NCBI RefSeq assembly: GCF_040802235.1
Contig: NC_133156.1
Location: 27,051,343-27,115,342, forward strand
Source of the DNA: Manis javanica
Lineage: Eukaryota; Chordata; Mammalia; Pholidota; Manidae
Length of the DNA: 64,000 bases
Reading direction: 5' to 3'
The notes beneath the pieces were generated by a model. The model made no database searches, was not told where the DNA came from, and saw only the letters and a program-made list of their open reading frames with translations. Positions 24,160 to 34,060 of the stretch are shown here, piece after piece. Each line of letters begins with the position of its first letter. Position 1 is the stretch's first letter. A program made the position numbers and the translations under genes.

Positions 24160-24689
24160 CCGCGACCCGATTAGGACTCAGTTTTGCCGGTGTGAACAGA
24201 TCGGATTTTTCAAGAGGAGCTGGAAATCCAAACTTCCGTGAATTTTTCAAATCGTTAAAGATAGGCATCCAACTCAGATAATCATAAAGGATTCGTGAGC
24301 TAAAAATAAGTCTACAGGACAGATGTACCCTAAAGAACCCGTGGGCAAACTCTGAAGTTTGACCTCAGAGTATGGAGTCCTGTCTTCATTCAAAAGTGCC
24401 AGACTTTCAACATCATTATTCTAACGCCCCCGTTTTACATGCGGGGAGACTAGGTGCAGAGGAAAGAGGGACTTGTTTGGGTTTCCTAGGGCACAGCCAA
24501 GAATAGGAACGCGGCAGCCTGACTTCTGGTCCAGGTTTTGCAGTAGGAAGCACACGACCAGAAGCCTGGGGTCCCCAGGGAGACAGGATTCTATAGCTCC
24601 GAGGGCGAGCTCCGCGAGCTGGACCTGCCAAGGGGAGCCCTGACCCTGACGCTGCCTGGAGGTCGCCAGAGCCCAGGGGCAGGAGGGGG

Positions 24690-24890
24690 AGCCGGAGTTT
24701 ATTTTTAGATACCTAGAATGTGCCTCTAAGCCTTATTTAGACATTAGGCGACAGAGAGAGCAAGAGGCAGCGGGGGAGGAGATAACTCCCTCCTCCTCCC
24801 CGGGTTCCTTTTACAACTGCTCTTCCCTGCCCATCCCCTTATCATCCTTTCTGGGGGCTCTGGGGCTGCTCTAAATAGCAGCCTTTGCTG
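24690..24890. promoter_or_regulatory. Candidate enhancer: MEF2/CArG/GATA/E-box cluster
   Basis: Within 200 bp are a perfect MEF2 motif (TTATTTTTAG, 24699-24708), a CArG-like CCTTATTTAG (24731-24740), AGATAA (24780-24785), E-box CAACTG (24814-24819), CTTATC (24838-24843) and CTAAATAG (24871-24878). No repeat is recognised here. The combination resembles muscle or cardiovascular enhancers; activity is inferred. Confidence 0.4.
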
Positions 24891-25003
24891 ACGTGGGCAC
24901 TGTCAGGAAAAATAATCCATCCCATTCCTCTCATGGTTCCTAAAGATTAAATGTGATAAAGTATGCAAAGACCCCAGCTTATCATAATAAATCCTCAATA
25001 AAT

Positions 25004-25126
25004 GTTGGTGATGGTGATGGTGATGGTGGTGGTGATGGTGATGGTGATGGTGGTGGTGATGGTGATGGTGATGGTGATGGTGGTGGTGATGGTGATGGTG
25101 ATGGTGGTGGTGATGGTGATGGTGAT
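25004..25126. repeat. (ATGGTG)n-type minisatellite
   Basis: About 123 bp of atggtg/gtgatg units with periodic ggtggt variants. One minus-strand frame reads as a long polyhistidine run, a product of the repeat rather than a gene. Confidence 0.95.
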
Positions 25127-25399
25127 TAAAGCTGTAAAGTTTCTGCCAGGAGAAACACTGCATCACTCATACACGCACAACTGTGAATGCCATTTCAGGA
25201 AGATCATGTAACCTCTGAGGCCCAGTCCAACTTTGGACCCAGTCCAACTGATTCATCCATCCATTCATTTATTTAACAAATCTGTGCTAGAGCTCACTCC
25301 ATGCCAAGCACTGAGTGAAGTGTGGGCTGGGGATGTGAGACCAGAGAAGTGACTATATGTTAAAATGTAAATCAACAGCAAGCCAAGGATCAGAATGAA

Positions 25400-26150
25400 A
25401 GTCTCTCTTTTTTTGGTAAACAGCCTTCTTGAGGTATAAGTGATGTGCAAAAACCTGTACATATTTAATGCACAGGATTCGATGAGTTTGGACATACATA
25501 TACACCCCTGAAACTACCACAATCAAGGTAATAGACACATCCATCCCTTTCAAAAGTTTCCTTGTGCCCCTCCCTTTGCTTTGTTTTTGTGGTAAGAATA
25601 CTTAACATGAGATCCACCTTCAGCAAATGTTGAAGTGCACAATAAAGTATTTTTTTTAACTGCAGGCACTATGTTACACCACAGATCTCTATATTCTCAC
25701 AGATCTTCCTATTCTCTACTTCTATGAGTTTGACTATTATAAATACCTCATGTAAGTGGAATGAGGCAGTACCTGACCTTCTGTGACTCGTTTATTTCAC
25801 TCAGCATAATGTCCTCCACTTTCATTGATATCACAACTGGCAGAATTTCCTTCTTTTTAAAGGCCGAATAATACTCCATTGTATATTTTCACCACTTTTT
25901 CTTTATCCAGCTATCTGTGGGTGGACCTCAGGTTGTTTCCAGTATCTTGGCTATTGTGAATAATGTTGCAATGAACATGGGAGTACAGATAGCTCTTTAA
26001 GATTCTAATTTAATTCTTTTGGATACATATCCAGAAGTGGGGCTGCTGGATCCTATTACCGTATCTTTTATTTGTTGAGGAACCTCCATATCATTTTCCA
26101 TAGCAACTGCATTATTTTACATTCCCACCAACAGTACACCAGAATGAAAG
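25400..26150 (-). mobile_element. Old antisense L1 3' end
   Basis: Complement of L1 3' UTR and ORF2 tail: text such as ttgaggtataagtgatgtgc, ccactttcattgatatcac and gttgcaatgaacatgggagt. Many small differences, so old. Confidence 0.65.
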
Positions 26151-27560
26151 TCTCTTGAATCCCAATCTTGCCTCCTATGAGGAATAACTTCCGTCTCTGC
26201 AAAGAGACTACAACAAAAATCCCTTCCAGTAGGAATCAAAATAAATCTGAGCATCCATTTCCCTCGGGACCCCTACCCCAGCAGACCCTTGCATGCTTTC
26301 TCCCACATGCCCTACGAATATTAGCCTCTGTTTGCATACCTCCCACAACAGGGTACTCACTCATTGTCAGGCCAGACTGCTAAATCTGGTCTTTCCTTCC
26401 AAGGAGCTGGACCCTATATTGCTGGGTACCTGTACCTAGTGCTTCATTTTCCAAGACACATAGAAGACTGATCATCTTCAAGTGCTCCAGACGCAAGAGT
26501 GTCTTGAGGAAGGAAGAGGGGTACTGAGGTGAACTGGAGATGTGATGTCCTTGCAGCCTAACCCAGCGTCCAGGCCCTGCCTGAACTCAGGCTCTCCCAA
26601 CCATCCAGGTCCCAGGACTCCCACCCTCAGCAGCTGCTTCTTTAAGAAGCGCCACAGGGGCTGGTCCTTGCTACTGTCCTTGGATCCTGTTCAGGGCTCT
26701 GATTTAAAAGGTATTGCAACGTTTTTATAAAACAAACATGTGCTGTAACCCAAGGCCCTGGTAACCACAACACCGCCGGCTGCTAGCTGCCACCTCCCAA
26801 GCTGAGAGAGGAAACTGCTTTCCGCCCAGCCTATCCCGGAAGCACCCCACACTCAGCCTCCATGCAGCGCCCGCCCTAGTCACCATACTGTATCAGGCTG
26901 GGAGCTCAGGGAGGCAGGGCCTGAGCAGGACTTGGGGGCAGCACTCTTTCTGGACCAAAGTGCTGTTTGGACCCACACATTTCTCTCATGGGTCACTGCA
27001 GTGGATGTTTGACAGCTTCGGGCAGCACTTTCTGTTCACCTGCCACCTGAGCCCCAGAGAGACCATGTATAACACCATTCTGATTGAGTCATTCCCATTG
27101 CCCCCAGGGTAAAATAAAGGCCTCTTGGCTGGGGCTTCAAGGCCTCTCCCTGTCTGTCTGTGTCTCCCTCACTCCTGCATTTGCCCAGCATTCCAGCCAC
27201 ACTGAGCCACTGAGGCCCACTGAACACCCACACAGCCCTGGGCATGAATGCTCTACCCCACTTTCTTTCAGGTTTGAGTTTCATACATGTATGTACTGCA
27301 AAATGATTGCCACAATAAGGTTAGTTAAGTCCTCCATCACCTCACAGAGTCACACTTCTCTACTTTCTTGATGAGAACTCCTACTTAATCTACACAGCCC
27401 AGCTTAAACATCACATCCTTGATGGAGCCTGCCCTGCCCTCTCCCAGACAGAACTGCTCCTTTTGCTTCTGTGGTATTTTCCCATGTTCCTTTTTACGTT
27501 ATTTGACTCCCTCTGGTCCAGGTAAACAAATAATGAAACAACCTCCTGCAAATATATTTT
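26151..27560. other. Intergenic DNA, no gene found
   Basis: No long open frame with a recognisable domain and no clear transposon. Mixed G+C content. Confidence 0.4.
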
Positions 27561-27573
27561 CAGCTTATATAAT

Positions 27574-27574
<1 letters not shown>

Positions 27575-27622
<48 letters not shown>
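27575..27622. repeat. (GT)n microsatellite
   Basis: About 24 uninterrupted GT units, followed by a gaaagagagaaagg purine tract. Confidence 0.95.
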
Positions 27623-27628
<6 letters not shown>

Positions 27629-28819
27629 GAGAAAGGGGTAGGGGAAGAGGGAGGTAAAGGGAGATTTTACATTTTAAAAAACAAACATTTCCAGTTTCTC
27701 TTGAAACATTGGAAGACTTGGCTAGTCTGGGCCTTCACTTCCTTCTAACACGCAACTTCATCATGTCCACTTGCACCCCTTTTAGATGGCCATATGGTCC
27801 CCAGTTTGTACCCCATCTCCCTCACATGCTGGCCCTTTCCTTAGGTATATACCTACCCAGCTTTGTAGACATCTAAGTTTTAAGTCTTGGGCTTCGATCA
27901 TAGCTCTCATATGTTCTGGGTCACTCCCATTTACAAATATTCTACCTCCTTGTCCCCATAAACTATTTAGATGCCCCAGAAATTCCAATACATCACAAAG
28001 AGTGAATGAATGTATAGAATCAGGTCAATAAAAAATATAAATATCACAAAGTCCTTTGCCAAATCATGTGTTTGAGTTTTTGACTTGGAACAGGGCTCTG
28101 TCTTCAACATCCTCTTTCATGCCAATTAGCTTCCTGTGGGTTAAATGCTTCAGTTGGGACGGAGCAAGGACGGAGCCAGGGAACCCCGAGTTTCCCAGAA
28201 GGGAGGAGAAAGGGCTTGCTGAGACTGTGATCACAAAGCAGGTGGCAGGTAGAAAAATATTTATTTTTCACATTGAAGAATGAGGTGGGCTGCCAGGACT
28301 CCCCCGAGCAAGGGTATGGAACTGAATGGAAGAGGACGTGATGTTGGGCAGGGACACGCAGAAGGTGCCAACAGTTCTCCAGAAAGGGAGAGGAGGGCGG
28401 GCGTGTAGAAAGGGGCAGGGCGATCGCTCACCTAGGTGCAGCCAGGCAAGAGAACACCCGTCTCTGAGCTGGGCCTGGAAAGCTCCCAGCAAAAAAAAAC
28501 TTGTTAGAGTCCTGCTCATTCGATTACATTTAAATCAATGAACTCCTCATCAGAGGACTGTGTCCAGGGCTCACCCTTAGTCCCTAGATATGAGATGGCT
28601 CAGAGGGCTGGCTCAGAACCCTCAGAACAGTGCGCCATGTTTCAGACACCAGCACAGCCAAGGATGCCTCGGACATGGAACATGGGGCTCACCCACAGAC
28701 TCAGAGGGCTCTGTGCCCCACTCTGTCTCACATCTCAGTGCCCATTAAAAAAAAAGAAAAAAAAGTGGCTGTCAGACATGAGGAGAATATAAAGGTCAAA
28801 GCAACTCAAATATAAGTGG

Positions 28820-28985
28820 AATTTTCTGGAGGACTTGTAAATCACAGATTCCTGGGTCCCACACCCAGTGTTCCTGATGTAGCTAGTCTGGGGCGGGGTC
28901 CAAGAATTTACATTTCTAAAAATTTCCCAAGAGATGCTGATGTTGCTGACCCCTGGACTGCATTTTGAGAACTGCTGATGTAAAG
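28820..28985. mobile_element. MER5A-like hAT fossil
   Basis: Order aaatcacagattcctgggtc, ctggggcggggtccaagaat, atttctaaaaatttccc, gatgctgatgttgctgaccc, ttttgagaactgctg. Non-autonomous, no transposase. Confidence 0.65.
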
Positions 28986-28989
28986 CAAT

Positions 28990-30955
28990 GTCCACTTCTG
29001 TTCATTATTAATAGCCTCCAGACCCGAGAGCCCACTTGAAGAGTGAATGTGCAGTTTTCCCTAGAAAAAGTCCCTAGGTGGTGCTCTGAGCCCCTCTTAC
29101 TCTGTATTCCCACTCAAGCTCGGTGAGGCCCTCCATCTGAACTTCACTGACCAGAGGAAGCACTGACCAATGGTCATGGGCATGAACTAAGTCTTGATAA
29201 AGACAGTAGCAAAGTGAATCTTGCCACCTCTCCCAAGGCAGGATGAAATCCCAAACTACAGGACTCCTGGGAAAATAAGTTTCTTGTTAATTAGTATTAC
29301 TCAGATTCAATTCTCCTTTCAAAGGACTTCCCCATTAATTCAATTCAATACAATTCAGTGTAATTAATATAGCGATTCTATTCCCTGGTAAAATGATCCA
29401 CCACAACCACTGGAGCACTAAGGCTCAAACTTTTATGTGAAAATCCCCCAGACTCAGTCTTCCAGGTCCCAATTCAATCAATGGGAAAGGAGAGAGAGTG
29501 TCAGATGATTCTGAAGCAAATGAGACTGCCCCTTCTTTGAGAAACACCCCAATAGAAGCCTAAGTACTCAACAATTTTAGTTTCCCTCTAGTTTTCTTCT
29601 CATATACATCTCAAGAGAAAGCTGTCAAAATAAACATTTCCAGCAAGAGTCTGGCAAACCCAGGGTACCTTTCTCAGCAGAGCCTTCTCCAGAATTAAAG
29701 CTAGGGTATGCAAAATGTCTCCAAGAGTAAATTATTCAAACTAAATTCAATATAACAAACCATAATTAATGACCTATTAGTTGGTTAGAAATTGCTTTCT
29801 GCTACTAGTAACAGAATCTCAATGGCAGTGGCTTAAACAAATTTACTGTTTATTCTATAATGTGAAAAAATTTGGAAGTAGTTGATCAAGGCTGGTATGG
29901 GAGCTCCATAAATTCATCAGAGATCAAGGCTCCTTCCATCTTTTTGCTCAGGGTAATAAAATGGCTGTTAGAATTCATATCTGTATTCCAGGCAGGAAAA
30001 GGGAGTCCTGCTCCCAGGTGAGTCATTTCCTTATTCAAGTTTTTCCTGGAAGCCCCAACCAGTAATTCCCTCTTATCACTGGCTACCCCTAAGTGTAAGG
30101 GAAGCTGGGTAAGTAGCCTGTCAGCCCAACACATTGCTGTCCCAAGATTTTTAGGATTCTGTAACTAAAGAAGAGGAAGAATGGAAGTTGAGTAAGGTGA
30201 CAGGAAGTCTCTGCCACAACCTACCAAGTACGGCGTGGGGTGAGGAGGGAGGCGACAGAGCTGCGCAACCCTTCAATTCATTAGGAAGGACACAGAGCCC
30301 ACAAACAAGCGTAACTCAGAGGAAAACTACCCCATGTGCTAAAAGATCTGTGGAACAAGTGCTGCAAGGCTTTCGGAAGGAAGGGGCATGCGAGCTGCTT
30401 CTGAACATACAGGTAGAATCATGCACAACCTAGCCACTGACAGTAATTCCTTGTCCCCCAGGTCCCCAGCCTACACACTCTACCCTGACTTAACTCATGC
30501 TGCTCCGCCCTCCTCTAAGCACTCCTCCCTGCTTTTCCCCTTCCCCCTAGGTATGGAAAGATAGGTGTGATGTCCCGTCATGGGAAGTACTCAAACACAG
30601 ATTGCACAAACATTTAGAAGGGAAGCTGTAAGAGCTTTCTCTTAGTTGCAAGCAACAGAAGACAAGCCTCAGATCCCATTCTACCTGAGATTCCCAGATT
30701 CCCTTCAGCAGGGATGTCCTCTGTCTTTAGTGTTCCTCCAGAAGTCCTCCTCTCCCTTCCCCTTCCCCCGTGGTCTCTTACCTCTTTTAAAGCTGATACT
30801 TTCTGCATGGCCCACACAACTTGATGTTAGCTTTATAACCAGTTCTGCATTGTTTCCCATCTTTTCCTTTGCATAGGTCTAATGTCAAAAGAACATGTTA
30901 TAACTAATTCAAGGACAAGAACTGAGTCTTATTCCCTCATACCTCCACTATGCCT
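28990..30955. other. Intergenic DNA, no gene found
   Basis: 29770-30170 resembles a common old mammalian repeat that I cannot name. The rest shows no gene and no young transposon. Confidence 0.35.
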
Positions 30956-30959
30956 TGCC

Positions 30960-31090
30960 CATAGAGTGACCAGCCATCCTGTTGTGCCTGGGACTCAGGT
31001 GTTTCCTGGAACATGGGACTTTCAATGCTAAAACTGGTTGTCGGGGGGATCCTGACAAACCAGGATGAGTTAATTACCCTCCGAACCCTA
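30960..31090. mobile_element. Palindromic DNA-transposon-like fossil
   Basis: Ends with partly inverted complementarity (gagtgaccagccatcctg versus ggatgagttaattaccct). The centre gggactttcaatgctaaaac matches a widespread non-autonomous element. Family not assigned. Confidence 0.45.
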
Positions 31091-31129
31091 GAAACACGCA
31101 CATTGTAGCACCTGCTTAGTGATCGCTAA

Positions 31130-31500
31130 CTATGGTAGACATTTCTGCTTTTCACCAGTATGTCCGGTAATTCCTCTCCTGGGCACACATTGCACTTCCC
31201 CATCCCCTTGAAGTTGGGCATGACTGTCTGACTGGCTCTGACCAATAAAATGTAAGTGGACTTAATGTGTGTCACTTCAGAGTGGAAGTATTTAAGACCC
31301 TATGCAGCATTCTCTGTACACCCTCTTGCTCTGGCCACCCCTGAGCCTCACATCATAGAGGGGGCAGAGACTGTCTCTGAAGCAGAGCCCTCTGCCTCCC
31401 CACGCTGGACATGTAGTGTGAGCAAAACTTAGCTTCACTTGTGGTAAGTTACTGAGATTTTTATGTTTTTTAATACTGCAGCCAGAGACAGACAGGCTAA
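31130..31500 (+). mobile_element. Old LTR-like or MER fossil, unassigned
   Basis: Text such as atgtgtgtcacttcagagtg, agcagagccctctgcc and aagttactgagatttt recalls a common mammalian repeat. No coding capacity; edges unclear. Confidence 0.35.
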
Positions 31501-32398
31501 CTTAACTGGCTGGTACATCAATCACCAAAAATATCACTAGCAACTCATGCAAAGTCAAGTCACTACAGCAAAAAAAACTCTTAACAGGGTTTTTTCTCAG
31601 GCGGAACTTTAAAGCACACAGCCAAAACACTGTGGGAAAGTGGGAAATTTGAGCCAGGTCTCCCAGGAAGTTCAAAGAAGCTGGGTGCAAGAGCTCCTGA
31701 GAACAGAGGCTCTGGAAACAGAATTTGTTTTCCTAGTTCCTCCCCATCCACCCAAGTTATTGAGTTTAATTGTTGACTTTAAAATTTGATTTCAATTTTA
31801 GAAAGTTCAACTCTTCAATGTTCAGATGGGAAACTCTCCAAAAGGGGAAAACGGCTGGTTCAGGATCACACAGGGCACCACTGGTTATGATCTCCCCACA
31901 CATTTTTGGCCATTTTTTCCCTTTATGTTGCTTGTCTACCTAGTTAACTCATCATAATTGCCCATTTTGGGGATTTCAGGTACTTAGCCATGACTTGATG
32001 GTGAAAAACTAGTCTCAGTCTCATGTATGGATTTAAAAACATATTTTTTAAGAAACCTTGTATTACAATAGTAATAAGTGTATACTCATTTTTTAAATAT
32101 AAGAAAATGAAGAATGATCTTAAATATCCAAAATCTCACCCATCCAGAGGTCATCACCATTAATACTATTTAAAAATAATAATGGATTTTTTACATTTTG
32201 GAAAATTAAAAAATTCATCCTTGTCAGCATTTTTCTGGTTCCATGAGATTCTGTTTCAATAGATGTAATTTACTTAACCAGGCTCCTTGTCTTGAATATT
32301 TGGATTGTTTGGGGTTTTTTTGCTTTTTTTTTTTTTTTAATCATAAGCACTGTTCATTTAAGCACTCTTTCTCATTGCCTGTTTACCACGACCTACAG

Positions 32399-32574
32399 CA
32401 GTGGTTCTCAAACTTTAGCTCTGAGCAGAATCACCTGGAGGGCTTGGGAAACTAGAGATTAGAATCTATACATGTCCCTGGGGCCTGATAATTTGTATTT
32501 CTTACTAAGATTTCTGGTAGTACTGATGCTGCTTATTTGGGGACCACGCTTTGTGAACCACCACCGTATATTAT
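32399..32574 (+). mobile_element. MER5A hAT-Charlie fossil
   Basis: Nearly full-length: cagtggttctcaaactttag, gaatcacctggagggcttgg, ggcctgataatttgtatttc, gggaccacgctttgtgaacc. Confidence 0.75.
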
Positions 32575-33150
32575 TCTTCCTTCCAATACCCTGATTTCAC
32601 CTGTGTCCTTAGTTTACTTTCTCAGAACCTGCTGCAGTGGGTCACATTCTTTTTTTCTTTTTTCCTTTCTTTTTCCTATGCTGTACTTTTATCCCTGTGA
32701 CAAATTTATTTTATAATTGGAAGTATGTACCTCTTCATCCCCTTTGCCTATTTTGCTCAGCCCCCCACCCTGCTCCCCTGTGGCAGCCACCAGTCTGCTG
32801 TGTTTATTTCTGTTAAATCCTTTTCGTCATAGGCCTTCCAAGGGTCTCTGGGTCTTGCATCATGTTCTGATGTACACACAGCACACACACTAGTTTTCAC
32901 AGTTAGCTGTCTTTTTCCTGCATCGCCACGCCCAGAAATCTCAGCCAGTAACAAAGTGAGGATCGTTTTCTCTGGCACTGGCATTTTATGTCCCTTATTC
33001 CCACTACATCTGCCTGTCTGCCTCAATAGATTGTTGTGATGGGTAACATCTGTCCGGGATGGATGGCGGAGAATATTACCAAAGCTTGTGAACAGCAAGG
33101 AGCTGTTGACCCAGAGGTGAGCATACATTACAATCAAACTCAGTATTATC
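32575..33150. other. Intergenic DNA upstream of CCDC69
   Basis: No gene supported; short open frames on both strands show no domain. Confidence 0.4.
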
Positions 33151-33159
33151 TTGTATTTG

Positions 33160-33350
33160 CAGGGAAGCGGTTCGGAGCTTCGTTCTGGAATTCGAGCTGG
33201 ATTTTACCTGGGCTCAGGTGCTCACTAGCTTAAGCGAATCACTTCACATCTTGGGCCTCATTTTCCTCACCTATAGAATGAAGGAAATAATACCTTTGTT
33301 GCAAGAAGATGGCAAGAAATAGCAATAATATGTGCAAGTATGGACAGAAA
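33160..33350 (+). repeat. MIR SINE fossil near the CCDC69 promoter
   Basis: Matches MIR in order: ctggattttacctgggctca, cactagcttaagcgaatcac, gggcctcattttcctcacct. Ends about 130 bp before the CpG-rich promoter. Confidence 0.6.
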
Positions 33351-33479
33351 CAGCTCTCAAATAAACGGTAGCTGTTGTATTTAATAATTTTTTTAATTAT
33401 TAAAATAATTGTGGGTTTTTTTTTCTTTCTCCCGGCCTTTTCTCGGCTGAGGGCCCGAAAAAGTATCCATTGTTCGTAG

Positions 33480-34060
33480 AGATCTTCCCTGCCCTGGTCC
33501 GAAGTTCCATTCATTTACAAAGACTGGTCACCTGCGCAGCGGGGCCGCGAACCCCGCAGGTTTCGCGAAGCCCTGCTCTTCGGGTATATACGGCGCGCGG
33601 CTGCCCCAGCTGCGGCTCAAGTCTGCGCTTCCAGGTTCAGTTTCAGGGTCTCGCCGGCAGCCCCGGCCGGCGGGCACGGAGCAGGCAGCTGGGCCAGGAC
33701 GGCAGGGGGCCTCTGGGGGCCCCGGAGTTGGGAGGCGGCGTCCGGGAGCCCCCGGAGGATGGGCTGCGGACACAGCAGGCTGAGCTGCTGCAAACCCCCC
33801 AAAAAGGTAAAGAGCGCCGGCGGAGAAGTTTGCCTTTCGGGGCGGAGGGAGAGTGCGTAACGCTCCGCCGCAGCGGCTCCTGGCGCCCTGGGCTCCCTGC
33901 TCGCGGCCCGGGGTGCAGCGCGGAGAACCGCGGGGGGCTGGCACGGAGGGAGACCGGGGAAGCTCTGCCGGCAGCGCTCTTTCCCCGGCCCAGGGGCTGA
34001 GCCGCGCGGGGCAGCGAGTTTACAAACACGGCCGCTGGGCCCGGGAGCGCAGCTCATTTC
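33480..34060 (+). promoter_or_regulatory. CCDC69: CCDC69 CpG-island promoter with TATA-like box
   Basis: Dense CpG from about 33530 to 34030, covering exon 1. A TATATA at 33585-33590 lies about 170 bp before the ATG, which would put initiation near 33612-33620 and give a 5' UTR of about 140 nt. CpG island plus TATA is a mixed promoter type. The start site is inferred, and long open frames through the island on both strands are compositional. Confidence 0.7.
33759..33806 (+). CDS. CCDC69: CCDC69 exon 1 (start, acylation motif)
   Basis: 16 codons, [16 protein letters not shown], then donor gtaaag. The start follows a GC-rich leader (ggagg just before ATG, G at -3). Phase 0 exit. Cys10-Cys11 adds a second Cys compared with the remembered human Ser-Cys. 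Confidence 0.92.

Noticed and set aside
24903-25166. Minus-strand frame with a long polyhistidine run
   Set aside because: Product of the ATGGTG tandem repeat; no other gene signs.
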